Positions 8,819-17,158 of a DNA stretch of 64,000 nucleotides are shown here, in pieces. Origin of the DNA: Micavibrio_C sp046294845 (GTDB lineage Bacteria; Pseudomonadota; Alphaproteobacteria; Micavibrionales; Micavibrionaceae); assembly GCA_046294845.1 (NCBI GenBank), contig JBKBNU010000001.1, forward strand, positions 310,001 to 374,000, written 5' to 3'. The position numbers were made by a program, and so were the translations under genes. Below the pieces are notes generated by a model. It worked only from the letters and a program-made list of their open reading frames with translations. It did no database searches and had not been told where the DNA came from. Each line of letters begins with the position of its first letter. Positions within the stretch are counted from its first letter, which is position 1.

Positions 8819-9753
8819 TGCAACAGTCTGAATCCCCATCATCTGCGGATTATTACTGGATAGACATCAAACTGCCGGCACATGTGGACGACCCCGTGGC
8901 CGGCAGTCTTCTTGATGCCCTGAGTAATTGGGCGCTATCAGCCACCGCTATCCGCGCAGATAACAAGCACACCCATGACTGGCATTTGCGCTGGATGGTT
9001 GAGGGAAAACCCGCAGTCGATGAAATCATTCTGCGTATGACCCTCGCCTTGCAAATGGCGAACCTTAGATTGGCAGTGACGCCGGACGATATTGTGATTG
9101 AACCCGTACCGGATATCGACTGGCTCGCCCACAGCTACCAGCAATTCTCGCCTTTTACTGTCGGTGATTTTTTTATTTTCGGCAGCCACTATAAAGACAA
9201 GATCCCCGCAGATAAAAAATCATTGCAGATCGATGCCGCCACTGCCTTTGGCTCTGGCGAACACGGCACCACGGCAGGATGCCTCGAAGCTCTGCAAGAT
9301 TTAAAAAGTAATGGTTATACGCCGGCGCAAGTGCTTGATGTCGGAACAGGCTCGGGTATTCTGGCGATCGCCGCATGGAAATTATGGGCCACGCCCGTAC
9401 TGGCAACCGATATTGATCCCGAATGTGTGCGCGTGACAGAGCTCCATGCCAACATGAATGAAGCACCCCTTGCTGATAACGCCTTAAGAACAGCGACCGG
9501 TGATGGCTTTAATATTCCAGAACTGCAGGACGGCCAGCGTTATGGTCTGGTGATCGCCAATATCTTGGCCGGACCCGTTATAGCAATGGCACAGGATTTG
9601 ACAGATCGCGTCACAGACGGCGGTTATGTCCTCTTGTCCGGTATGCTGGGTGAACAGGCTGCTGACGTACAAGCGGCCTATACCTCAAGAGGCTTAAAGT
9701 TGACCAAACGATATGATAAAGAAGAGTGGACCAGCCTGCTGCTACAAAAATAA
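8818..9753 (+). CDS. prmA: Ribosomal protein L11 methyltransferase
   Basis: 311 residues. SAM-dependent methyltransferase that trimethylates L11 of the large ribosomal subunit. Features: an N-terminal L11-recognition domain; the PrmA hallmark AFGSGEHGTTAGCLE near residue 142; SAM-binding motif I VLDVGTGSGILAIAAW near 175; motif II ATDIDPECV; and the catalytic-loop NILAGPVIAMA, equivalent to the NILA segment of E. coli PrmA. Length is near the usual 290-300. Starts inside the stop of the FYDLN gene. Confidence 0.95.
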   Translation: MQQSESPSSADYYWIDIKLPAHVDDPVAGSLLDALSNWALSATAIRADNKHTHDWHLRWMVEGKPAVDEIILRMTLALQMANLRLAVTPDDIVIEPVPDIDWLAHSYQQFSPFTVGDFFIFGSHYKDKIPADKKSLQIDAATAFGSGEHGTTAGCLEALQDLKSNGYTPAQVLDVGTGSGILAIAAWKLWATPVLATDIDPECVRVTELHANMNEAPLADNALRTATGDGFNIPELQDGQRYGLVIANILAGPVIAMAQDLTDRVTDGGYVLLSGMLGEQAADVQAAYTSRGLKLTKRYDKEEWTSLLLQK

Positions 9754-9789
9754 AATTTCAAAAAGTCATAAAAATTCAGGGAGAAAAAA

Positions 9790-10200
9790 ATGGCTAAGAA
9801 ATTACTGGATATGATTAGCACCTATCGCTTCCCCACGCCACCTGACTCCGGATCGCAAGCCATCATCAGTTTATTTGCCGAGATGGGCGTAACATTAACG
9901 GCGCTTGTGTCATCAGATACACCCAAAGGAAAACTTGAAGTTCGTGATGAAATTATGCACGACGAACAGGGCAATATGACAGGCGCCCTTTTCTTCCAAG
10001 ATGATGCAGATACCAAACCCCAGCGTATAAAATCCATAGCCAGCAGCTATGAAGAAGGTTTACGCAACATCCACGAGCTTTTTAAGGCTACGGCCAACGG
10101 CGAATCTTTCTTGCGTGTTATTCCCCTGCCCGAAACAGGCCAGCCGCAAAACTTCAAGGCACGCCATAACGGTTTTGCCCCGTACGAACCCAAGAACTAG
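9790..10200 (+). CDS. Conserved small cytosolic protein, function unknown
   Basis: 136 residues with no signal peptide or membrane segment and no catalytic motif I recognise. ATG at 9790 has GGGAGAAAA upstream, a strong ribosome binding site. The body is mixed alpha/beta with a central acidic stretch (IMHDEQGN, FQDDADT). It lies 36 bases after prmA on the same strand and is probably co-transcribed, then converges on glmS with only 20 bases between the stops and no clear terminator. No function is proposed. Confidence 0.7.
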   Translation: MAKKLLDMISTYRFPTPPDSGSQAIISLFAEMGVTLTALVSSDTPKGKLEVRDEIMHDEQGNMTGALFFQDDADTKPQRIKSIASSYEEGLRNIHELFKATANGESFLRVIPLPETGQPQNFKARHNGFAPYEPKN

Positions 10201-10220
10201 AACCCTGATTGTTTCGAGAC

Positions 10221-12056
10221 TTATTCCACCGTCACCGATTTGGCGAGGTTGCGCGGCTGGTCAACATCTGTCCCTTTGGCAACGGCCACATGATAGGCCA
10301 GAAGCTGTACCGGAATGGTGTAAAGGATCGGAGCCAATTCAATCGGCGCATGATCCATAATGACCTGCCAACGGGCGGGGGCATGTAAACGCGCCTGACC
10401 TTCTTTATCGGTAATCATCAAAACCTGACCGCCACGGGCAACAGTTTCCTGCACATTCGAGGCCGTTTTTTCGAATAGAGGATCGCTACCCGGTGCCACC
10501 ACTACCACAGGCACGGTTTCATCGATCAGGGCGATCGGTCCGTGCTTCATTTCACCGGCGGCATATCCTTCGGCATGGATATAGGAAATCTCTTTCAGTT
10601 TCAGGGCACCTTCAAGAGCAATCGGATACATATAAGAACGACCCAGATACAAAACATCACGTGAATCGACCATATCACGGGCAATATCGGCCACGGTCTT
10701 TTCAGAGGCCCTAATGGCCGCCGCCACCATCGTTGGCAAATGACGCAGGGATTCCGTCATGGCTGTTTCTTCATCAGCCGTAAGCAAGCCTTTGCGAACC
10801 GCCAAGCCCAAAGCCACACAAAGCAGGGTGGTCAGCTGTGTCGTAAACGCCTTTGTGGAAGCAACGCCAATTTCTGGCCCTGCCAAAGTGTGAAGAACCA
10901 TATCGGACTCACGCTCGATGGTACTTTCAATCGTATTGACCACCGAAATCACCACTTGTTTTTGGCGCTTGCAGTAACGCAAAGCTTCAAGCGTATCGAG
11001 CGTTTCACCACTTTGCGAAACAAACAGGGATACACCCCCTTCCGGCATCGGGGCTTCGCGGTAACGGAATTCGGAGGCCACATCAATTTCAACTGGCAAT
11101 CGCGCGATTTTTTCGAACCAGTATTTGCCAACCATACAGGCGTAGTACGCCGTGCCACACGCCACCATCGTCAGACGCGGTGTTTTCTCTAAGGTTGATA
11201 AAATATTTTCAGGAACAGTGATGGTTCCGGTGGCGGGATTAATAAAGGTATTGAGGGTATCACCAATCACAGCGGGCTGTTCGTGAATTTCCTTGATCAT
11301 GAAATGACGGAATTCACCCTTGCCAGTCGTTGCCCCCGATTGGGCTGTAATACGGATCGGACGCTTCTGTACCTCTCCTGCTTTGTTATAGATCGTCACA
11401 CCTTCGCGGGTAACCACAACGCGGTCACCATCTTCGAGGAAAGTAATTTTCTTGGTGAGCGGGGCCAAGGCGTAAGAATCAGAGGCCATATACATTTCCC
11501 CTTCGCCATAACCAACGGCCAAAGGTGTGCCCTGACGCACGCCGATTAGCAAGTTATCTTCCCCAGTAAAAAGAAGCGCAAGCGCATAGGCCCCTTCTAA
11601 CCTCTCGAAAGCTGCAATGGCGGCGTCCTGAGGTTTCATACCCTGCCTCAGGTTGCGGGTTACAAGGTGAGCCACCACTTCCGTATCTGTTTCGGTTTCA
11701 AAGCGATACTGATCTTTCTGCAGTTCATCACGTAAGGAGGCGTAGTTCTCGATGATCCCGTTATGCACCACGGCCACGCGATCGGTTGCATGCGGGTGTG
11801 CGTTATTTTCTGTCGGGCCGCCGTGCGTAGCCCACCGTGTGTGGCCAATCCCTGCACTTCCCTTGACGGGTGACTTGCACAGTTTCTCTTCCAGATTGAT
11901 CAGTTTTCCTTCCGCGCGCAAACGTTCGATCTTGCCATTTTGTAATGTGGCGATGCCGGAACTATCATAACCACGATACTCCAAACGCTTGAGCCCTTCG
12001 ACCAGTAGCGGTGCTACGTCTTTATTAGCGGAAAGAATTCCAACAATGCCACACAT
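10221..12056 (-). CDS. glmS: Glutamine-fructose-6-phosphate aminotransferase (isomerising)
   Basis: 611 residues, close to E. coli GlmS (609). Makes glucosamine-6-phosphate from fructose-6-phosphate and glutamine, the entry to UDP-GlcNAc for peptidoglycan and lipid A. The N-terminal glutaminase starts MCGIVGIL with the catalytic Cys2. Two SIS sugar-isomerase domains follow, one with SQSGETLDTLEAL (about 350), the other with EGALKLKEISYIHAEGYAAGEMKHGP (about 480-505). The C-terminus ends PRNLAKSVTVE as in the family. It follows glmU by 9 bases, forming a two-gene amino-sugar operon. No glmS ribozyme is expected or seen. Confidence 0.97.
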   Translation of the reverse strand: MCGIVGILSANKDVAPLLVEGLKRLEYRGYDSSGIATLQNGKIERLRAEGKLINLEEKLCKSPVKGSAGIGHTRWATHGGPTENNAHPHATDRVAVVHNGIIENYASLRDELQKDQYRFETETDTEVVAHLVTRNLRQGMKPQDAAIAAFERLEGAYALALLFTGEDNLLIGVRQGTPLAVGYGEGEMYMASDSYALAPLTKKITFLEDGDRVVVTREGVTIYNKAGEVQKRPIRITAQSGATTGKGEFRHFMIKEIHEQPAVIGDTLNTFINPATGTITVPENILSTLEKTPRLTMVACGTAYYACMVGKYWFEKIARLPVEIDVASEFRYREAPMPEGGVSLFVSQSGETLDTLEALRYCKRQKQVVISVVNTIESTIERESDMVLHTLAGPEIGVASTKAFTTQLTTLLCVALGLAVRKGLLTADEETAMTESLRHLPTMVAAAIRASEKTVADIARDMVDSRDVLYLGRSYMYPIALEGALKLKEISYIHAEGYAAGEMKHGPIALIDETVPVVVVAPGSDPLFEKTASNVQETVARGGQVLMITDKEGQARLHAPARWQVIMDHAPIELAPILYTIPVQLLAYHVAVAKGTDVDQPRNLAKSVTVE

Positions 12057-12065
12057 AATATTTCC

Positions 12066-13406
12066 TTATTTATCTTTACGAAGAGAGGGTTTGCGCAGAT
12101 TGGTCTGACGCGCTCGGGCAATACCCATTTTTGCCTTGGGGACATCTTGCGTAATAGTGCTGCCCGCAGCAAGATAGGCATCATCACCAATTTTAACGGG
12201 CGCAATCAGATTGACATTGCTGCCGACCATCACATTTTTGCCAATCACTGTTTTATGCTTGTTCACGCCGTCATAATTGGCGGTGATTGCACCACAGCTA
12301 TAATTTGTGCCTTCACCGATTGTTGCATCACCAATATAGGCAAGGTGCCCAGCTTTCACACCTTTGCCCAGCTGGGCATTCTTTACCTCAACAAAATTGC
12401 CGATATGGACATCTTCACCCAAGACCGCACCCGGACGCAGGCGTGCAAACGGGCCTACGCTCGCCCCTTCTTTGATTACAGCCTGTTCAATGTGGGAATA
12501 GCCGCGGATAAGAACATTATCGGCAATCTTCACCCCTGTGCCAAAAAACACGTTAGGTTCAATAATGACATCTTTGCCGATTTTGGTATCAAAACTGAAA
12601 TAAACCGCAGCCGGATCATGCATGGTGACACCCGCATCCAGAAACTGCAGACGCAGTTGTGCCTGTACGGTGTATTCCAACATCGCCAGATCAAGGCGCG
12701 AATTGACGCCCTGTACCTCATCCAGATCATCGGTCACGGCGATTTGCGTGACCAGACCATCTTTACGGGCAATCGCAGGCAGATCGGTAATATAAAATTC
12801 TTTCTGGGCATTTTTGTTATTGATGGAGGAAACCCATTTCTCAAGATGCTCTCCGGCGACGCAGAACGCTCCTGTATTGCAAAGAGTGATTCTTTTCTCC
12901 TGTGCCGTCGCATCTTTTTGTTCAACAATGCGTGCCAGCGTCCCGTCAGGATTTTCAACCAGACGACCAAAGGCTGGCGGCGGATCATAATCGGCACCCA
13001 GAACAGCAAGGCCCGTTTCCGCTGTCAAATGTCTGGCCTTACGCAAACCCTTCAACGTTGTGGCAGAAATGAGCGGCATATCACCAAGCAGAATCAGGAC
13101 ATCCCCCTTAAAACCCCTGAGGGCAGGCAAAGCCGCTTTGACAGCATCGCCAGTCCCCAGCGCCTTTTTCTGAATTACAGTTGTGGCAGGAGCTACGACC
13201 TGACGCAAATCATCCATGTCGGGTGCGGTCACGACAACAATATGGGCGGGCTTCAATCTCTGAACTGTTTCCAGAAGCCACAGGATCAGGGGACGACCAG
13301 CAAGCTTGTGCATGGCTTTGGGTAATGCCGACTTCATGCGCGTGCCCCGGCCCGCGGCCAAAATAATAACCGCGAGATCGCTTTTGCTTTTTGCCGCTTG
13401 TGCCAT
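12066..13406 (-). CDS. glmU: Bifunctional UDP-GlcNAc pyrophosphorylase / glucosamine-1-P acetyltransferase
   Basis: 446 residues. The N-terminal nucleotidyltransferase shows the sugar-nucleotide signature LAAGRGTRMKSALPKAMHKL at residues 17-36. The C-terminal left-handed beta-helix carries hexapeptide repeats (from about residue 255) and the acetyltransferase active-site segment GHLAYIGDATIGEGTNYSCG, typical of GlmU. It acts after GlmS and GlmM to make UDP-GlcNAc in the cytoplasm. A perfect 15-bp inverted repeat lies 24-64 bases upstream of the start. Confidence 0.96.
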   Translation of the reverse strand: MAQAAKSKSDLAVIILAAGRGTRMKSALPKAMHKLAGRPLILWLLETVQRLKPAHIVVVTAPDMDDLRQVVAPATTVIQKKALGTGDAVKAALPALRGFKGDVLILLGDMPLISATTLKGLRKARHLTAETGLAVLGADYDPPPAFGRLVENPDGTLARIVEQKDATAQEKRITLCNTGAFCVAGEHLEKWVSSINNKNAQKEFYITDLPAIARKDGLVTQIAVTDDLDEVQGVNSRLDLAMLEYTVQAQLRLQFLDAGVTMHDPAAVYFSFDTKIGKDVIIEPNVFFGTGVKIADNVLIRGYSHIEQAVIKEGASVGPFARLRPGAVLGEDVHIGNFVEVKNAQLGKGVKAGHLAYIGDATIGEGTNYSCGAITANYDGVNKHKTVIGKNVMVGSNVNLIAPVKIGDDAYLAAGSTITQDVPKAKMGIARARQTNLRKPSLRKDK

Positions 13407-13429
13407 GTTTCTCTTAAGCCTTTACAAGT

Positions 13430-13470
13430 ATTTGACCCCTCTTTTACTTCTAACGAAAGAGGGGTCAAAT
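13430..13470. repeat. Perfect 15-bp inverted repeat upstream of glmU
   Basis: Arms ATTTGACCCCTCTTT (13430-13444) and its exact complement at 13456-13470, with an 11-base spacer. It lies between the end of the DUF3108 gene (13512) and glmU, both on the minus strand. As a minus-strand terminator it lacks a downstream T-run (ACTTGTAAAG follows), so an operator or RNA processing hairpin is equally possible. The minus-strand copy contains a TTGACC that could serve as a -35 box. Confidence 0.6.
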
Positions 13471-13511
13471 CAATTCACAATGTGTTGCAAGACGTTGCAG
13501 TTATTCCAGAT

Positions 13512-14366
13512 TCACTCTTGGGATGCGGTTTTGATAACCTTATCTCCGTTATGATACTCGGTCAGGTGCATGAATAATGTCCCATATTCGGTTTTTACAC
13601 GCACCTTGACAGGTACAGCAGGACCATCTTCGGAAACCTTGGCAAACCAGACAGTCGGCAAGCTGCCCTTCTGGCGACCTTGCTCCTGAATGGACATCCA
13701 GCCACGAGGCTTCTTATGCCATTCCCCTGTCAGGGGTTTTACTTCAACCTGACAGCGTGCTGACGGGCCTTGATAAACGTTGTAGTCGGTAGGCACTAGT
13801 GTTTCGTCACTTTCATGTTTGAAAACAATTTCGAAACGGCGCTTCCCGTCAAAAATTTCGGAAGTACCGGCACATTGGCCATCCGCCGCCACATTCTGCA
13901 TGGCTGATAATGTTGCTGTCAGTACATCTATTGTTCCATCAACAAGTTCGGCATCTACTGACTGAGGGCTTTTATCCTGATCATCCTCAAGTATGCGCAG
14001 TTTCTTGAACACGCCATCTTTACCATAAAAATACTCTTTTAATTCATCTTCACCCTTCCACGTTGCTGTCGAGCGATGCACTTCGGGTCTTTCCCCCTTG
14101 TTGCCCAAACGCCAACCTTCAGTTTCGAAGGTGCCTTTCCAGGGGACCAGACGCTCCAGAAAGCCAATGGTATTGGCACCAAGAAACAGTTTATAGCGAT
14201 TATTTTTTTCATAAGACACATCAAGTTGTGCCTTAACAGCATGAATACCACCCGCATAAACATCATAAAGCATGGTCTGCTTGTGGGAGCCTACTTCCGC
14301 TCTTGCAGGATATGTAAAAGAAATCAGTGTTATAGCTGATAACAGGACAGTAAAAATACGATTCAT
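13512..14366 (-). CDS. DUF3108 domain periplasmic protein
   Basis: 284 residues. Residues 1-23 form a signal peptide ending TYPARA before EVGSHKQ. The mature part has the DUF3108 pattern: an aromatic-rich beta start (LYDVYAGGI), the central WKGTFETEGWR segment, a DVLTATLS helix, and the late sugar/polymer-like region KPRGWMSIQEQ. Only two Cys in the mature part (in GQCAGTSE and SARCQVE) could form a disulphide. The family is periplasmic and of unsettled function. The upstream minus-strand region shows TATAAT about 30 bases before the start, but no clear -35. Confidence 0.82.
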   Translation of the reverse strand: MNRIFTVLLSAITLISFTYPARAEVGSHKQTMLYDVYAGGIHAVKAQLDVSYEKNNRYKLFLGANTIGFLERLVPWKGTFETEGWRLGNKGERPEVHRSTATWKGEDELKEYFYGKDGVFKKLRILEDDQDKSPQSVDAELVDGTIDVLTATLSAMQNVAADGQCAGTSEIFDGKRRFEIVFKHESDETLVPTDYNVYQGPSARCQVEVKPLTGEWHKKPRGWMSIQEQGRQKGSLPTVWFAKVSEDGPAVPVKVRVKTEYGTLFMHLTEYHNGDKVIKTASQE

Positions 14367-14500
14367 GTGACAAATCCCCCTTAAGCGGGTTTCCTTCTAT
14401 TATATTGCATCAGCATCCGCTGAATGTAAAATGATACATACAAGCATTTATCTTAGTTTTGTCTTAATTTGCCTGTGAGAAGCACCCCAAAAAAATAGAC

Positions 14501-15247
14501 ATGATGCGCAAGCAAGAACAAACACAGCAGGGTAATATCCTTTTTCTCATTTTGATTGCCGTAGCCCTGTTTGCCGCACTCAGCTATGCAGCAACTCAGG
14601 GTTTGCGCACCAGCGGCAAAAGCCCTCAGGAAGATAATAAGCGCATACGGGGGATCGAAATCATCCAGTATGCAACCTTTGTAAGCGAATCTATCATCCG
14701 TATGAAATTCCGGGGCATAACAGATGAGAGTTTCTGCTTTGACTCACCCCAGTGGGGCCACACGGATTATGATTTTTCTGCCTGCTCAACAGAAACCAAT
14801 AAAGTGTTCAGTACAGCAAAAGACGCCGGGAATGTGATCTGGCTGAAACCACCGGACGGGGCCAATGCAGGCGAAGCCTGGTACATTACAGGTTCCAGCT
14901 GCCTGCCGGGTCTGGGTACTTCGCAAGCAGATGATTGCAATGGTGACGGTGATCCCTCAAGTGAAGACCTGATCATGTTCCTCCCTAATATTGGAAGAGA
15001 TTTATGTATTGAAATCAATAACCAGCTAAGTATAACAAATCCGGGCGGCAATCCACCCCGTGCCTCCGGCAATCTTTGGAATGCGAATGCACCCTATACA
15101 GGAACTTTTGCCGATGGCGGTAGGGTAGATAGCGCCGGTAGCGGTGATATCAATATCTTGCGCAGCAAACCATTTGGCTGCGTTGAAGCGAATGGGACAC
15201 CCGCAAGCGGCACATATGCATATTACCATGTTCTGATAAGGCGATAA
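14501..15247 (+). CDS. Pilin-like single-pass secreted protein, paralogue A
   Basis: 248 residues. A short polar N-terminus (MMRKQEQTQQ) is followed by GNILFLILIAVALFAALSY, a 20-residue hydrophobic helix placed like a type IV prepilin or pseudopilin N-terminus, but without the Glu5 usual in pilins. The rest is a Gly/Asn-rich, six-Cys extracellular-looking domain with a calcium-loop-like stretch DDCNGDGDPSSED (about 145-157). It ends YAYYHVLIRR. The gene at 22720-23448 shares the N-terminal helix and the C-terminal ending, so the two are paralogues. No Shine-Dalgarno is evident. The stop is two bases before dapD. Confidence 0.7.
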   Translation: MMRKQEQTQQGNILFLILIAVALFAALSYAATQGLRTSGKSPQEDNKRIRGIEIIQYATFVSESIIRMKFRGITDESFCFDSPQWGHTDYDFSACSTETNKVFSTAKDAGNVIWLKPPDGANAGEAWYITGSSCLPGLGTSQADDCNGDGDPSSEDLIMFLPNIGRDLCIEINNQLSITNPGGNPPRASGNLWNANAPYTGTFADGGRVDSAGSGDINILRSKPFGCVEANGTPASGTYAYYHVLIRR

Positions 15248-15249
15248 AA

Positions 15250-16110
15250 ATGACAGTTGCAGCAGCAAATACAATGACAGACATAGAATCAATTATTCAT
15301 CAGGCGTGGGAAAACCGCACCCAGATTACAGGCGACACCCAAGGCCCTGTAAGGCAAGCTGTGGAAGATGTCATCAACCAACTGGACAAGGGGTCACTGC
15401 GCGTTGCCACCCATGACGATCATTCATGGACAATCCATGAATGGGTGAAGAAGGCCATTCTGCTTTCCTTCCGCCTTAACAAGAATGTTCTGATGGAAAA
15501 TGGTCCTGATGGTTCCGGCTGGTGGGACAAAGTCCCTAATAAATTTGCGGGCTGGACAGAAGAGATGTTCAGTCAAGGCGGTTTCAGGGCTGTCCCCGGC
15601 AGCTTCGTCAGACGGGGAGCCTATATCGCCCGCGATGTTGTTCTGATGCCATCATTTATAAATATCGGCGCCTATGTTGATCAAGGGACCATGATTGATA
15701 CATGGGCGACCGTCGGTTCTTGTGCGCAGATTGGCAAACGCTGCCATATCTCGGGCGGCACAGGAATCGGGGGCGTGCTGGAACCCCTGCAGGCTGCTCC
15801 CGTAATTATTGAAGACGATGTTTTTATTGGTGCCCGCAGTGAAATCGCCGAAGGGGTGCGCGTCTGTCAGGGTGCGGTTATCTCCATGGGTGTCTTTATC
15901 GGGGCATCGACAAAAATTGTTGATCGCGCTACCGGAGAAATCACACAAGGCGTTGTCCCCCCGTATGCGGTTGTCGTGCCGGGATCATTACCTGCGCCTG
16001 CCCGTACCGATGGCAAAGTAGCTCCCGCCCTGTCCTGTGCTGTGATTGTGAAGAGGGTTGATGCCCAAACCCGCGCCAAGACAGCACTCAATGATCTATT
16101 AAGGGACTGA
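15250..16110 (+). CDS. dapD: Tetrahydrodipicolinate N-succinyltransferase
   Basis: 286 residues. Transfers succinyl from succinyl-CoA to tetrahydrodipicolinate in the lysine/meso-diaminopimelate pathway. Helical N-terminal domain with IIHQAWENR and the conserved GGWWDKVP-like GSGWWDKVPNKF; left-handed beta-helix from about residue 120 with GAYVDQGTMIDTWATVGSCAQIG and GGTGIGGVLEPLQAAPVIIEDD, both characteristic. Start at 15250 has AAGG 8 bases upstream, so the nine residues before the second Met are kept. dapE lies 1 kb downstream on the same strand. Confidence 0.96.
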   Translation: MTVAAANTMTDIESIIHQAWENRTQITGDTQGPVRQAVEDVINQLDKGSLRVATHDDHSWTIHEWVKKAILLSFRLNKNVLMENGPDGSGWWDKVPNKFAGWTEEMFSQGGFRAVPGSFVRRGAYIARDVVLMPSFINIGAYVDQGTMIDTWATVGSCAQIGKRCHISGGTGIGGVLEPLQAAPVIIEDDVFIGARSEIAEGVRVCQGAVISMGVFIGASTKIVDRATGEITQGVVPPYAVVVPGSLPAPARTDGKVAPALSCAVIVKRVDAQTRAKTALNDLLRD

Positions 16111-16163
16111 TAAAAAACAAGTATTTTGTTTTCTGTACAGAGCCGAGTTCAATCTATATAAAA

Positions 16164-16187
16164 CCTTATGTAAAAAAATCCATAAGG
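16164..16187 (+). promoter_or_regulatory. Small hairpin covering the ribosome binding site of the HD-domain gene
   Basis: CCTTATG (16164-16170) pairs with CATAAGG (16181-16187) across a 10-base A-rich loop. The right arm contains most of the AAGGA ribosome binding site for the GTG at 16196, so folding could lower translation. Only a 7-bp stem, so the effect may be small. Confidence 0.3.
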
Positions 16188-16195
16188 ATGACGTT

Positions 16196-17098
16196 GTGGT
16201 AAGCACAAATAGCTTTGCCTTCTTTCACAATCTGCAGACCGAGCAGGATGCCATACAGGCAACACCTGCCCTCTATCAGTTTGTCGACCAATGGCTAGCC
16301 TCCCATTCTTACGATCATGCCCGTAGCTGCTTGCATCTTCTGGAGGAAAAACGTCGCGGACAATTTCGTGAAGATGGCAAAACACCGGCTATCCTGCACG
16401 AACTCTCGCAGGCCTGTTATACGATTGCCCTCATACAGAACAACTACCATCTGGCCGACCCCGAAACCCTTTTATGTTTGAATCTGACCCATGATTTGGG
16501 CGAAGAATTTTCCCTGACCGCCTCGGATCTCTGCGATCATTTCAAACAAAAGCCGGGCGATCCCAACATGAGATACAAACCATGGCAGGAAACTGTCAGT
16601 CAGCTCTTCTCGCGCATGGCCAAGAAAATCAATGGACGCAGTCTGTTTCCTGCTGCTGATGGATCAGGGAAAACAGATCATAGAGCATATTTTATGGCGA
16701 TGATTGATGATCCTCTGACAGCGATTGCCAAATTTCAGGACCGCATCCACAATATGGCGACCATGATCGGGGTAAAACCTCTTGAGAAACAAAAAGAGTA
16801 TCTTGAAGAAACACTCCTTCTGCGTGATGTGCTGATTATGGCCCGTGACAAATTTCCGGCACACAGGAATGTCTTCACAGCCATGCATAGCATTATTAAT
16901 ACCCAGATATTCTTTGTTGCACGCTATCACGGTCTTGTTGATCCCGCCGCTTCCCAGAATTTGCCGCTCAATCTCCTGCCCCGTATGCGCCGGATTAAAG
17001 AACTGCCTGCTGGTCTGGATCCTTTGATCATCACACAAAATCGCGCCCTGCAGGCTAGCCCCTCCCTTGTGACAGCCCCTCCTCGCCAGCCGCTATAA
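16196..17098 (+). CDS. HD-domain phosphohydrolase related to the RelA/SpoT hydrolase domain
   Basis: 300 residues, GTG start at 16196 with AAGGA 8 bases upstream. The pattern fits an HD_4/SpoT-like hydrolase: R..GK.PAILHEL (about 60-70), the metal-binding HDLGEE at 99-104, and later AKFQDRIHNMATM (about 182-194), which matches the conserved DRLHNMRT-type segment of (p)ppGpp hydrolases. There is no synthetase, TGS or ACT domain, so it would be a small alarmone-hydrolase-like enzyme. The substrate is not shown by sequence. It sits between dapD and dapE, an order without obvious pathway logic. Confidence 0.72.
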   Translation: MVSTNSFAFFHNLQTEQDAIQATPALYQFVDQWLASHSYDHARSCLHLLEEKRRGQFREDGKTPAILHELSQACYTIALIQNNYHLADPETLLCLNLTHDLGEEFSLTASDLCDHFKQKPGDPNMRYKPWQETVSQLFSRMAKKINGRSLFPAADGSGKTDHRAYFMAMIDDPLTAIAKFQDRIHNMATMIGVKPLEKQKEYLEETLLLRDVLIMARDKFPAHRNVFTAMHSIINTQIFFVARYHGLVDPAASQNLPLNLLPRMRRIKELPAGLDPLIITQNRALQASPSLVTAPPRQPL

Positions 17099-17158
17099 TT
17101 TCTGCGGCACACTACAAAAGCCATGGAGATCGCTCGCGGGCTCTGCTACTCTTTTTGT

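Noticed and set aside
8393..8842. Long minus-strand frame rich in Ile/Phe opposite the FYDLN gene
   Set aside because: It is the complement of the Asp/Glu codon runs (GAT/GAA give ATC/TTC), a composition artefact with no ribosome binding site.
12147..13325. 392-codon plus-strand frame over glmU
   Set aside because: It lies fully inside glmU on the other strand and has no family-like motif; glmU is certain.
16664..17038. 124-codon minus-strand frame over the HD-domain gene
   Set aside because: Antisense shadow; the HD motifs on the plus strand are convincing.
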